The notes: generated from the letters alone by a model not told the origin. DNA of 21,513 bases from JBEKHI01 sp050012355 (GCA_050012355.1 JBEKHI010000104.1:1-21513), one strand, 5' to 3'. Numbered from the stretch's first letter, positions 1-7,186 are shown. Numbers and translations: made by a program.

Positions 1-582
1 GACACCGCGCAGCCCGGCCTCCCAGCCGAGTTCGCGGTCCTGCATGGGCGTGGCGACGTACCCGGGACAGACCGAGTTAACGGTGATTCCATGAGGTGCG
101 AGCTCGAACGCCATCGCCTGGGTCAGGCCGACGACGCCGAACTTGGACGCCACGTAGTCGGCGAGGAACGGAACCCGTCCCTGCTTGCCGGCCATCGAGG
201 CGACGTTGACGATCGTGCCGCGGGTCTCGCGGTCGATCAGGGAACGAGCGGCCGCCTGGCCGCACAGGAAGACGCCCTCCAGGTTGACGGCGAGCGTCCT
301 GCGCAGGTCGGACGGGCTGACGTCGGTGAACGGCTGCATCTTGGAGATCCCGGCATTGGACACCCAGATCTCGAAGTCGCCGATTTCCTCGACGACCGAG
401 GCGACCGACGAGGCGTCGGTGACGTCGAGCCGCAGCGCCTTCCCGCCGAACCCGTCTGCCGTGCGCTGGGCGGCGTCCAGATCGAGGTCGGTGGCCACGA
501 CCGTGTGGTCGCGGCGCGCGAGTTCGGTGGCGATGGCCCGGCCGATGCCTGACCCGGCCCCGGTGACGACGGCGACGCTCAT
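1..582 (-). CDS. SDR-family NAD(P)-dependent dehydrogenase (C-terminus beyond the window)
   Basis: The reading frame is open from ATG at 582 to base 1 (194 codons), so the C-terminus is missing. Classical short-chain dehydrogenase features are visible. The cofactor glycine motif TGAGSGIG is at residues 7-14. NAG is at about 76-78. The catalytic Ser lies in NVASMAG (about 126-132), and YVASK (143-147) supplies Tyr and Lys. PGYVATPM follows the active site. An Asp after the second strand (about residue 32) suggests NAD(H) rather than NADP(H); that is inference from the family rule. Its ATG overlaps the TGA of the upstream kinase as ATGA, so the two are probably translationally coupled. In this setting it would oxidise a sugar alcohol or sugar intermediate, but the substrate cannot be read from the sequence. 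Confidence 0.93.
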   Translation of the reverse strand, partial: MSVAVVTGAGSGIGRAIATELARRDHTVVATDLDLDAAQRTADGFGGKALRLDVTDASSVASVVEEIGDFEIWVSNAGISKMQPFTDVSPSDLRRTLAVNLEGVFLCGQAAARSLIDRETRGTIVNVASMAGKQGRVPFLADYVASKFGVVGLTQAMAFELAPHGITVNSVCPGYVATPMQDRELGWEAGLRGV

Positions 583-2072
583 GTGGTGCTCCTTCGCGCC
601 AGACGATGGGAGATACCGGTCAGCGCGGCGCCCGCGTCCCGGTAAATGGAATAGGCCTCGGCGTACCGGTCGGCCAGCGACAGGTCGGGCTGAACCGGCT
701 CGCCGATGGTGACGAACGCGGCCGAGCCGGACCAGTTCGCGACCAGCCCGCTGCCCACCCCCGCGGCGAGGGCCGCGCCGAGAGCGGCACCCGGGTGATC
801 AAGAATGGGTTCCAGCGGGACACCGAGCGCGTCGGCCAGGATCTGCTTCCAGACCCGGGACTTGCTGCCCCCGTTGCTGACCCGGGCCGCCGGGCGCAGC
901 GCCACCCCGCGTTCGGTGAGGATCTCGGCGTGCTGCCGGAAGCCGTAGGCGATCGCCTCGAGGATCGAGCGGTACAGGTCGCCTTTCTTGTGGCCCAGGT
1001 GCAGGCCGAGGAACGCGCCGCGCAGGTCGGGGTCGTGCAGTGGGGATTTCTCGCCGAGGAAGTACGGCAGGCAGATCAGCTCGGCCGGGGTCGACGCCGC
1101 GGCGGCCGCCTCCAGTTCGGCGACCGGGGCGTCTCCGGCGATCGACTGGAACCAGCGGATCAGCGACCCGCTGGTGGCCATGCACCCGTTCGGCAGCCAC
1201 AGCCCGTCGCGCGGGTGCGCGTCCAGGTACAGCCGCCAGTCCACCAGCGGCTCGGCGGTCACCGCCAGGATGTCGCCGGCCCCGCCCAGCTTGACCAGCC
1301 AGTCGCCCGGGCTGGCCAGCCCGGCCGCGTAGGCGCTGAGCACGTGGTCGGCCCCGCCGGTGACGATCGGCGTCCCGGCCCGCAGCCCGGTCTGCTCGGC
1401 CGCGGCGGGGGACACGGTGCCCACCGCCGTACCTGGCTTAGTTATCTCGGCCAAAACGGCGGGACTGATTCCGGCCGCCGCCGTGACCTCTTCCAGTAGC
1501 GAAAAGTCCTTGAGCGCGAACAGCCCGCTTTCCAGCGCCCAGTTCTCCTCGACGTGCGGGCGGGCCCCGAGGGCGACGGCCAGCCAGTCGTAGGAGCCGA
1601 GCACGTGCCTGGTCCGCGACCAGACGTCCGGCTCGTTCCGTGCCAGCCAGAGCAGCGTCGGGGCGACCGACTGCTGGGTCAGCGCGGAGCCGGTGAGTGT
1701 TACCAGATCCAGGTGGCCGAGCTGCTCGGAGAGTTCGCGGATCTCACGGGTGGCGCGTGCGTCGTTTTGCAATATTGCTGGTCGTAGCGGAGTCGCGGCG
1801 TCGTCAGTGACGATTACGGCGGGAACCATTCCGGTGGTGGCGATGGCGGCGATGTCCGCCGCGGTGACCTGGGCGTCGGCGAGTACCGGCGGGACGAGGT
1901 CGCACACGTTGTGCCACCACTGGACCGGGTCGGCCTCGGCCCATCCGGCGTGCGGGGAGCTGAGCTGGACGGGGGCCGACGCCTGGGCGAGAACGGTTCC
2001 GGCGCCGGGGTCGGCGAGCACGGCCTTGGTGCTGGTGGTGCCGACGTCGAGTCCGAGTACGAGGGATGCCAT
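579..2072 (-). CDS. FGGY-family carbohydrate kinase (xylulokinase-like)
   Basis: The protein has 497 residues, the usual FGGY kinase length. The N-terminal ATPase-fold phosphate loop reads GLDVGTTSTKAVL (residues 7-19). The putative catalytic base is Asp242 in GGADHV. The segment LPYFLGEKSPLHDP and the C-terminal signature GGSKSRVWKQILAD, followed by GAALGAALAAG, match the second FGGY half. The family phosphorylates ketoses or polyols with ATP in the cytoplasm. The overall pattern is closest to xylulokinases, but the substrate is unassigned. I chose ATG 2072 because the family N-terminus begins there; the frame stays open upstream only as a shadow of the barrel gene. It lies 14 bp after the BtpA-family gene and overlaps the SDR start by ATGA, so it is the middle gene of a three-gene operon. 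Confidence 0.95.
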   Translation of the reverse strand: MASLVLGLDVGTTSTKAVLADPGAGTVLAQASAPVQLSSPHAGWAEADPVQWWHNVCDLVPPVLADAQVTAADIAAIATTGMVPAVIVTDDAATPLRPAILQNDARATREIRELSEQLGHLDLVTLTGSALTQQSVAPTLLWLARNEPDVWSRTRHVLGSYDWLAVALGARPHVEENWALESGLFALKDFSLLEEVTAAAGISPAVLAEITKPGTAVGTVSPAAAEQTGLRAGTPIVTGGADHVLSAYAAGLASPGDWLVKLGGAGDILAVTAEPLVDWRLYLDAHPRDGLWLPNGCMATSGSLIRWFQSIAGDAPVAELEAAAAASTPAELICLPYFLGEKSPLHDPDLRGAFLGLHLGHKKGDLYRSILEAIAYGFRQHAEILTERGVALRPAARVSNGGSKSRVWKQILADALGVPLEPILDHPGAALGAALAAGVGSGLVANWSGSAAFVTIGEPVQPDLSLADRYAEAYSIYRDAGAALTGISHRLARRSTT

Positions 2073-2086
2073 CTCGGGCCGCCGTC

Positions 2087-2896
2087 TCAGTTCGCCGAGC
2101 GGGCGGCTTCGACGAAACGCTTCGCCCGTTCCGGGTCGACCGGGTTCCAGGTGTAGCCGTCGACCTTCAGCGAGCTGCCGACGATGACGCCATCCGCGTA
2201 GGGGAGGTACTGGGCGATCGTCTCGGCCTTGGCACCCGTGTTGAGCAGGACGGGGATGTCCGGGGCGACGGCCTCGCGGACGCTGGCGATGGTGGCGACG
2301 CTGGGTTCGGCCCCGGCCATCTTCCCGGAGACCAGGATCACGTCGGCGAGGCTGGACACGGTGACGGACGCGGCGACCTCGGCGGCTTCGCGGCGGCCGA
2401 AGCCGGAAGCGAACTCGGGCGTGATGTTCATGAAGACGGCCAGGTCGCCGGCGTCCAGCCGGCGGCGCTCGCGGAGCAGATGGGCGGCGTCCGGAGCGAG
2501 CAGCCCCATGTCCGACTCCCACACCCCGGTGGCGACCTCGCGGATGTAGCTGGCCCCGGTGGCGACCGCGACCGCCAGCGCGCACCGCGCGTCCCACAGG
2601 AAGTCGACGCCGAACGGCGCGTCGTACGGCTTGCACTCGGTGACCACCCGGGCCATCGCGGCGGCGGACTCCAGGCCGGCCTGCAGCTGGTAAGGCCGGT
2701 CGTTCTCGTTGCAGAACATCACCGAGTCGAACCCCGCGCCCAGCAGCACGTCGACGTCGCGTTTGACCGCCGATACCGCGCCCGCCAGCCCGGCGTCCGC
2801 GTCGTACAGCGGTGTGCCGGGCAGAGCCGGCACATGCGCCATCGCGATCAGCGGCTTGGTAACAGCGGGGAAGATGGTGCGGAAGCGGGACAACAC
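2087..2896 (-). CDS. BtpA/SgcQ-family (beta/alpha)8-barrel protein
   Basis: The 269-residue protein shows the BtpA/SgcQ family pattern. It opens with KPLIAMAHVPALPGTP (residues 14-29). DVDVLLGAGFDSVMFCNEND and APFGVDFLWD follow, and the end has a phosphate-site-like GVIVGSSLKVDG. The family takes its name from a photosystem I biogenesis factor, but many bacterial members sit in sugar-use operons and have no proven reaction. It is the first gene of the operon with the kinase and dehydrogenase, so a sugar-phosphate aldolase, epimerase or lyase-type role is plausible but unproven. Start choice: AGGAG (2904-2900) is only 3 nt from GTG 2896 but 6 nt from TTG 2893, so the in-frame TTG one codon later may be the real start. 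It runs divergently from the DeoR gene. Confidence 0.9.
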   Translation of the reverse strand: MLSRFRTIFPAVTKPLIAMAHVPALPGTPLYDADAGLAGAVSAVKRDVDVLLGAGFDSVMFCNENDRPYQLQAGLESAAAMARVVTECKPYDAPFGVDFLWDARCALAVAVATGASYIREVATGVWESDMGLLAPDAAHLLRERRRLDAGDLAVFMNITPEFASGFGRREAAEVAASVTVSSLADVILVSGKMAGAEPSVATIASVREAVAPDIPVLLNTGAKAETIAQYLPYADGVIVGSSLKVDGYTWNPVDPERAKRFVEAARSAN

Positions 2897-2925
2897 TCAC
2901 TCCTAGGTCTCGTTGTGTTGGGGTG

Positions 2926-2955
2926 AGCTTATGTGCTCGTCATGTGAGATGTAAA
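2926..2955 (-). promoter_or_regulatory. Predicted sigma70-type promoter of the BtpA-kinase-SDR operon
   Basis: Read on the minus strand, a -35-like TTTACA (2955-2950) is followed after 18 bp by a -10-like TAAGCT (2931-2926). This lies about 25 bp before the Shine-Dalgarno AGGAG. The -35 falls inside the 2941-2980 inverted repeat, a good arrangement for repression. The boxes match consensus moderately; no transcript data are available. Confidence 0.45.
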
Positions 2956-2980
2956 CATTTCTCTCAGATTTTCTCACATG
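2941..2980. promoter_or_regulatory. Inverted-repeat operator between the barrel gene and the DeoR gene
   Basis: A perfect 9-bp inverted repeat, CATGTGAGA (2941-2949) and TCTCACATG (2972-2980), is separated by 22 bp. A further TCTCA at 2962-2966 lies exactly 10 bp before the one at 2972-2976, so related half-sites recur on one helical face. DeoR-family repressors usually bind repeated short sites near their own gene. I infer that this is the site of the neighbouring DeoR protein. Confidence 0.6.
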
Positions 2981-3014
2981 CGTCGAGTGACATCCCTGGT
3001 GTGGCTTGTTACGT

Positions 3015-3043
3015 TTGCGTGAAGAACTCACAACTCGTACAGT
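3015..3043 (+). promoter_or_regulatory. Predicted promoter of the DeoR gene (leaderless arrangement)
   Basis: A -35-like TTGCGT (3015-3020), a 17-bp spacer and a -10-like TACAGT (3038-3043) end 6 bp before the GTG start at 3050. Transcription would begin at or next to the start codon, and there is no Shine-Dalgarno sequence, so translation is probably leaderless. A small inverted repeat GTGA-N5-TCAC (3019-3031) overlaps the -35 and could be a secondary repressor site. Confidence 0.5.
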
Positions 3044-3049
3044 TGGGCT

Positions 3050-3820
3050 GTGCTTCCCTCACAACGACGCGACGCCGTGCAGCGCCGGCTGACAGCCCAG
3101 GGCGAGGCCGGGTTCGCTGAGCTGGCTGAGGAATTCGGCGTGTCCGAGATGACGATCCGGCGTGACCTGGAGATGCTGGAGGCCGAGGGACTGGCCCGCC
3201 GAGTGCGCGGCGGTGCGATCTCGGTGGTCAGCCGGGCCTACGAACCGCCGTTCGCGATCCGCGCGACGACCGCGGCTGGTGCCAAGGAGGCCATCGGCGT
3301 GGCGGCCGCCGACCTGATCAACGATGGTGATACGGTCATCATCGACGTCGGGACCACGACGATGGCGCTGGCCAAGGCGATGCACGGCAAGCACGGCGTG
3401 ACGGTGGTGACGGCTAGCCTGCCGATCGCGGTGGAACTGGGTGCCGACCCTGACATCAGGGTCGTGGTCACCGGGGGACAGGTAAGGTCCGGCGAGCTGA
3501 GCCTGACCGGCGGCATGGCCGAGGACGCGTTCGCCACCCTGAACTGCGATCTGGCGTTCATCGGAATCGCCGGCATCTGCGCCTCGCCCGGCCTGAGCGA
3601 GTACAACCCCGACGACGCCCGGGTCAAGAAGGTGGCGATCAACGCCGCTCGGCGGGTGATCGTGCTCGCTGACGCCAGCAAGCTCGGCCGGGTCGCGTTC
3701 AGCACGGTCGCCCCGCTGCCATCGGTGGACGTGCTGGTGACCGACGCGACCGCCGACCACCCAGCGGCCCAGGAGATCGCGGCCGCCGGGGTCAGCATCG
3801 TGGAGGCGAAGCCCGCGTGA
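3050..3820 (+). CDS. DeoR/GlpR-family transcriptional repressor
   Basis: This 256-residue protein has a DeoR-type N-terminal winged helix-turn-helix: QRRDAVQRRLTAQG, then FAELAEEFGVSEMTIRRDLEMLE (about residues 22-44) and the wing ARRVRGGAI. The sugar-phosphate-binding DeoRC domain follows, with KEAIGVAAADLINDGDTVIIDVGTTT, VVTGGQVR and VIVLADASKLGR. Family members repress sugar operons and are released by a phosphorylated sugar intermediate, probably the product of the kinase next door. The GTG at 3050 is preceded by a promoter but no ribosome-binding site. The gene overlaps the downstream phosphatase by GTGA at 3817-3820. Regulation of the divergent operon through the 2941-2980 repeat is inferred. 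Confidence 0.93.
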   Translation: MLPSQRRDAVQRRLTAQGEAGFAELAEEFGVSEMTIRRDLEMLEAEGLARRVRGGAISVVSRAYEPPFAIRATTAAGAKEAIGVAAADLINDGDTVIIDVGTTTMALAKAMHGKHGVTVVTASLPIAVELGADPDIRVVVTGGQVRSGELSLTGGMAEDAFATLNCDLAFIGIAGICASPGLSEYNPDDARVKKVAINAARRVIVLADASKLGRVAFSTVAPLPSVDVLVTDATADHPAAQEIAAAGVSIVEAKPA

Positions 3821-4596
3821 GCGCGGATCTGCTCGTGCTGGCCCGGACGGCGGCGCTGGCGGCTGGCCGGGTGCTGCTGGCGCGGCGGGACTCGGTGCTC
3901 GAGGTGACCACCAAAAGCTCGGCGACCGATCCGGTCACGTCGGCCGATACGGCCGCGCAGCGGGCCATCGTCGCGGTGCTCGGGGATGCTCGCCCGCAGG
4001 ACGGGCTGATCGGGGAGGAAGCGCTTCGGCGTTCTGGCACCAGCGGGGTTAGCTGGATCATCGACCCGCTGGACGGCACCGTCAACTACCTGTACGGCCG
4101 GGACGAGTGGGCGGTTAGCGTCGCTGCCCGGGACGGGTCGGGCGCGGTGGCCGGGGTCGTGCACGCGCCGGCCCTCAACCGGACCTACACGGCGGTTCGC
4201 GGTCAGGGCGCGTGGCTCGATGAGCGGCGGCTCGCGGTTCGCGGTCCCGCGGACCTGTCCAGCGCGCTCGTCGGCACCGGGTTCTCCTACACCGCCGAGG
4301 GACGGTTGGGGCAGGCGTCGGTGCTCGGCAGGCTGCTGCCGCGAATCGCCGACATCAGGCGCGGGGGATCGGCCGCCCTCGACCTGGCCGCGGTGGCCAG
4401 CGGCACCCTCGACGCCTTCTACGAGGATGACCTCGAAGAATGGGACTGGGCGGCCGGCGCGCTGCTAGCCTCCGAGGCCGGCGCGGTCGTCGGAGCGCTT
4501 CCCGGCCCCGGGTCGAGGAGCGGGATCTACGCGACCGATCCCGCCCTCCGCGACGACCTCCTGGACCTGCTGCGCCCGGACTCAGCCGATCATTGA
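3817..4596 (+). CDS. Inositol monophosphatase (IMPase)-family phosphatase
   Basis: The 259-residue protein carries the Mg-dependent, Li-sensitive phosphatase motifs. The first metal ligands are in GEEAL (residues 66-70). WIIDPLDGTVNY (80-91) holds the Asp ligands of IMPase motif 1. EEWDWAAGALLASEAGA (207-223) supplies the last metal Asp and the substrate loop. Family substrates include myo-inositol-1-phosphate, histidinol phosphate, fructose-1,6-bisphosphate and PAP; the exact one is not readable. The GTG start overlaps the DeoR stop as GTGA, so it is co-expressed with the regulator. That suggests it dephosphorylates an intermediate of the divergent sugar pathway or resets the inducer. Its stop lies 15 bp inside the end of the convergent lipoprotein gene. 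Confidence 0.92.
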   Translation: MSADLLVLARTAALAAGRVLLARRDSVLEVTTKSSATDPVTSADTAAQRAIVAVLGDARPQDGLIGEEALRRSGTSGVSWIIDPLDGTVNYLYGRDEWAVSVAARDGSGAVAGVVHAPALNRTYTAVRGQGAWLDERRLAVRGPADLSSALVGTGFSYTAEGRLGQASVLGRLLPRIADIRRGGSAALDLAAVASGTLDAFYEDDLEEWDWAAGALLASEAGAVVGALPGPGSRSGIYATDPALRDDLLDLLRPDSADH

Positions 4597-5613
4597 CCGG
4601 ATCAGGGTCCCGTTCTCGACCACGGCGCGGTATTGCTTGCCGAGCACGCCGAACTCGAGCATGACCTCGGCGACCCGCTGCAGGCGTCCCACGCTCACCG
4701 GGCCGGCCGGATACCCGGGCAGCGACATGACGGCGGTCACGAAATTCGGCAAGTCGTCGGACTTCGCTATCGCCGACTGGACGACCAGCGGCTCGGTGTC
4801 CGCCATCGTCTGGCCTTCCTCGATCGCGCGCGTGAAGGCGGCGGCTGTCTTGGGATACTTCGCCGCCCACGCCTGGGTGGCGACGTAACCGTCGATGGGG
4901 AAGTTCAGCGTGGCGCCCTGATCCAGATCGACCAGTTGCTGATCCCCGTACTTCTCCTCCGCGATGGTGACGTAGGGCTCAGCCAGGAACGCCGCCCCCC
5001 AGGCGCCGGCCTGGAGTTGCCCGGGCATCGCCGGGAAGCCCTGCGGATCGGTGATGAAGTGGATCGCCTGCGGGTCCAGCCCGTGTTCCTCCATCAGCGC
5101 ACTGACCAGCAAGGTGCCGATGCTGTTGGTCCCGTTGACCCCGATCCGCTGTCCCGCGAGATCGCCGATGGAGGTGATGTGGGAGTCCCTTGTGACGGCC
5201 AGCACCCGGGTCCCCGGCTTGAGGATCGAGGCCTCGGCCAGGATGCGGAACTTGGCCCCCGCCGCCTGCGCCGCGATATACGCCACGTAGCTGCCGGCGC
5301 TGACGTCCACCTGGCCCTTCAGCTGGGCGGCGATCACCGCCTGGCTGCTGGCGATCTTCTCGATCGTCACGTGCAGCCCCTGCTTGGCGAAGAGCCCGTC
5401 GTCCTGCGCGATGTACAGGCCGGCCAGGTCATCCGAAGGGATAGCGGCGACCGTTATGTTTTGTTCTTCGGGTTGGCCGAGCGCGGAATCGGTGGTTATG
5501 CCAGACTGTGACGAGCAGCCGGCGGACAGGATCGTAATTGCCGCGGCACAAGGTGCCACGACAGATTTCCAGATATTCAATTTCGGTCTTCCCCCCAGGC
5601 TGGAGGGGCGCAT
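4582..5613 (-). CDS. NMT1/SsuA-type ABC transporter substrate-binding lipoprotein
   Basis: The frame encodes a periplasmic-binding-like protein. The lipobox LSAGC follows a hydrophobic stretch, then NITVAAIPSDDLAGLYIAQD and GLFAKQGLHVTIEK, the typical start of the NMT1/TauA/SsuA family. KGQVDVSAGSYVAYIAAQAAG and SIGDLAGQRIGVNG continue it. Family members deliver thiamine precursors, sulfonates, nitrate or similar anions or heterocycles to an ABC importer. I used ATG 5613, giving 343 residues with the lipid Cys at 33. TTG 5580, behind a G-run at 5596-5591, would give a tight 21-residue signal peptide; the longest frame starts at TTG 5658. No permease or ATPase gene is adjacent in the window, so its partner must be elsewhere. 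Confidence 0.88.
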   Translation of the reverse strand: MRPSSLGGRPKLNIWKSVVAPCAAAITILSAGCSSQSGITTDSALGQPEEQNITVAAIPSDDLAGLYIAQDDGLFAKQGLHVTIEKIASSQAVIAAQLKGQVDVSAGSYVAYIAAQAAGAKFRILAEASILKPGTRVLAVTRDSHITSIGDLAGQRIGVNGTNSIGTLLVSALMEEHGLDPQAIHFITDPQGFPAMPGQLQAGAWGAAFLAEPYVTIAEEKYGDQQLVDLDQGATLNFPIDGYVATQAWAAKYPKTAAAFTRAIEEGQTMADTEPLVVQSAIAKSDDLPNFVTAVMSLPGYPAGPVSVGRLQRVAEVMLEFGVLGKQYRAVVENGTLIRSMIG

Positions 5614-5872
5614 CGTAGCTGTAGCTATGCGCAAACGCCTCGTGACCCACCCCGCCAACCGCCTCGAATAAGCGATTGGTCGACATGTTAGCGATTCATT
5701 ACGGGGAAATATCGCGAGGTCTCAAAATAACGTGATTTTTCCGTATGGTGAGATGGCCTGTGTGTTACGGTGCAACGTCGCTCGGTATCCGGCGTCCTGC
5801 CTGCTGGGATGCCTGAGGCTCATGCGGTGCGTGGTTTACCCGAGGGGTTATTGGTGCCCTCCGGCTTAGCCC

Positions 5873-5905
5873 TATGGCGGGCGTGTGGCGGGCGTATAGC
5901 GGGCG
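5873..5905. repeat. Three tandem 11-bp units
   Basis: Three consecutive 11-mers, TATGGCGGGCG, TGTGGCGGGCG and TATAGCGGGCG, are in exact register, about one helical turn each. The inverted-type sequence TATGGCCCGCC follows at 5918-5928. The period suits cooperative protein binding, but no binding factor can be named. Confidence 0.75.
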
Positions 5906-5922
5906 GGCCAGAGGCGTATGGC

Positions 5923-5950
5923 CCGCCATCGATGGCGGAATAGCGCCATC
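5923..5950. repeat. Nested palindromes around CCATCGATGG
   Basis: CCGCCATC|GATGGCGG (5923-5938) is a perfect 16-bp palindrome. Its right arm also pairs with a second CGCCATC at 5944-5950 (GATGGCG, 6-bp loop, CGCCATC), so two alternative hairpins compete. There is no T-tract, so this does not look like an intrinsic terminator. Confidence 0.75.
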
Positions 5951-5973
5951 AATGGGCCATCCATGGGGTCGGC
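5939..5973 (+). repeat. Dispersed repeat, copy 1
   Basis: This 35-bp stretch matches the reverse complement of 21361-21395 at 29 of 35 positions by direct comparison. The best block is TGGGCCATCcATGGGGTCG. Here it lies in the gene-free spacer, next to the nested palindromes that share its core. Confidence 0.65.
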
Positions 5974-6048
5974 ACTGCGAACTAAGTGCGCATTAGCGGA
6001 AGATATGCGGCTTTTGTCGGGCCGGGGGCGTTTCATGGGTGGGCCGCG

Positions 6049-6086
6049 GCGCAAAACTCATGTCGCAGCGCAAACCCCATGTCGCG
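6049..6086. repeat. 19-bp tandem direct repeat
   Basis: Two adjacent 19-mers at 6049-6067 and 6068-6086 share the pattern GCGCAAAnCnCATGTCGCn, identical at 16 of 19 positions. They lie in the gene-free spacer beyond the end of the oxidoreductase gene. Confidence 0.7.
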
Positions 6087-6109
6087 GTTTGCCGGCACTA
6101 ATGGCAAAC
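6087..6109. other. Small hairpin GTTTGCC/GGCAAAC
   Basis: A perfect 7-bp stem (6087-6093 with 6103-6109) has a 9-nt loop. It lies about 65 bp past the stop of the leftward oxidoreductase gene. Without a T-tract it is a weak candidate for a transcription end or mRNA-stability hairpin. Confidence 0.35.
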
Positions 6110-6173
6110 ACCTAGCTTGTTGCCCGAGAGACAATTGGGGCCTGAGTTACTCGGCACCCAGCCTAAGCGGTCG

Positions 6174-7130
6174 TCATTGTTGGTTTGGGATCAGGACGAC
6201 GCGTCGCTCGGGGCTCGTGTCGGTCCAGGCGTGCTCGACGTCGGCCAGCGGCACCGGCCGCGTGTCGACGCGCAGGGTTCCGTTGCTGAGCTGCTGCGCG
6301 AGCTCGGGCAGTTCCGCGAGGATCTCGCGGGTGCTGACCGATCCCTGGCCGCTGCCGACGATCGAGAGCCGGGCGGCGCGCAGCGCGGCCGACGGGATGG
6401 CCGCGACCTGACCGCCGACGGAGCCGATCTCGATCCAGGTCAGCGGCTTGCCGCGGTCGGGACGGGCGGTGAGGATCGCGGTCATCGCCGCGACGGACAG
6501 CTCACCCCAGACGTAGTCGATCACCACGTCAACGTCGCTGGCGACCTCCGCTAGCCGGCGGTCCGCGTCGGAGTCCAGCGGCACGATCTCGGTGGCGCCG
6601 AGCGCGGGCAGCATGGCGAGGCGGGTGGCGTCGCGTCCGGCGGCGATGATCCGGTTCGCGCCCAGCAGTGCCGCGACCTGGACGGCCAGCTGTCCGGCGC
6701 TGCCGGTCGCGCCGAGGATGAGCACGTCTTGCCCGGCCTCGAACCGGATCCGCTGGCGGAGCGCCAGCCACGAGGACATGGCGGGGTTCATGCCCGCCGC
6801 GACGGCGACCGGATCGGAGTCCGCGGGCAGCACGACGCTGCGACGGGCGTCGATGAGAGTCTGCTCGGCCATCGAGCCCAGCGTGGTGTCCTCCAGGACG
6901 AAATAGCGCGCCAGCCCGTCCGGCCCGCGCCCCACCCCGTCGACGCCGGGCACCAGCGGCAGTTCGTCGGTGCTGGTGTAGTGCGATCCGCTGGCTTGTG
7001 AACGGACCCGCGGGTGCAGCCCGGCGGCGAGCACGTCGACCACTAGGTCGTGCTCGCCGGCCGGGACCGGCGCGGGGAAATCCTCGTACCGCGGAGTGGC
7101 CTCGAACGAGGTGACAACGGCTGCCTTCAT
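6174..7130 (-). CDS. MDR/zinc-type quinone oxidoreductase-like protein
   Basis: The 318-residue protein belongs to the medium-chain dehydrogenase/reductase superfamily, quinone oxidoreductase branch. It has an N-terminal GroES-like part (MKAAVVTSFE...) and a Rossmann motif LGATGSAGQLAVQVA (139-153, GATGSAG). It lacks the Cys/His pattern of a catalytic zinc site. Such enzymes reduce quinones or activated alkenes with NAD(P)H. The start is ATG 7130: GGGAGG lies 5 nt upstream, while ATG 7133 would leave only 2 nt; a longer frame to 7166 ignores this site. It is divergent from the MarR gene, with a strong promoter and operator between them, so MarR-controlled induction by an electrophile or quinone is the likely logic (inference). 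Confidence 0.92.
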   Translation of the reverse strand: MKAAVVTSFEATPRYEDFPAPVPAGEHDLVVDVLAAGLHPRVRSQASGSHYTSTDELPLVPGVDGVGRGPDGLARYFVLEDTTLGSMAEQTLIDARRSVVLPADSDPVAVAAGMNPAMSSWLALRQRIRFEAGQDVLILGATGSAGQLAVQVAALLGANRIIAAGRDATRLAMLPALGATEIVPLDSDADRRLAEVASDVDVVIDYVWGELSVAAMTAILTARPDRGKPLTWIEIGSVGGQVAAIPSAALRAARLSIVGSGQGSVSTREILAELPELAQQLSNGTLRVDTRPVPLADVEHAWTDTSPERRVVLIPNQQ

Positions 7131-7148
7131 CATAACCTCCCGTATGTG

Positions 7149-7186
7149 ATTCGTATCACGAACCAAATATAGTTGGTAATACGAAT
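7149..7186. promoter_or_regulatory. MarR-type operator
   Basis: A perfect 8-bp inverted repeat ATTCGTAT (7149-7156) and ATACGAAT (7179-7186) encloses a second repeat ACCAA (7162-7166) and TTGGT (7173-7177). A further palindrome GTGAT-N4-ATCAC covers 7146-7159. The sites overlap both divergent promoters, as expected for an autoregulated MarR pair. Confidence 0.7.

Larger units (their letters stand above)
5614..6173. other. Gene-free spacer with clustered short repeats
   Basis: No credible gene is visible here. Short open frames lack a convincing start context and family pattern. The stretch contains an imperfect inverted repeat ACGGGGAAAT/ATTTTTCCGT (5701-5710, 5735-5744), three 11-bp tandem units, nested palindromes, a dispersed repeat copy, a 19-bp tandem duplication and a 7-bp hairpin. 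The first 150 bp are clearly richer in A and T than the flanking genes and probably hold the lipoprotein promoter; a weak minus-strand candidate is TTGAGA, 18 bp, TAATGA. Confidence 0.7.

Noticed and set aside
606..1499. 297-codon plus-strand open frame
   Set aside because: It lies antisense to the kinase gene. Its Arg/Gly/Gln-rich composition is typical of shadow frames in high-GC DNA and shows no family pattern.
2073..2900. Long minus-strand frame that extends the kinase upstream through the barrel gene
   Set aside because: The added residues are an Arg/Gly/Pro-rich shadow in the wrong frame. The barrel-family pattern is in the other frame and the kinase family start is at 2072.
5429..5686. 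85-codon minus-strand frame overlapping the lipoprotein signal region
   Set aside because: It runs out of frame over the signal peptide codons and has no recognisable motif.
5918..6115. Short plus-strand frames in the repeat-rich spacer
   Set aside because: They cross palindromes and tandem repeats, have no ribosome-binding site or promoter, and show no conserved-looking protein pattern.
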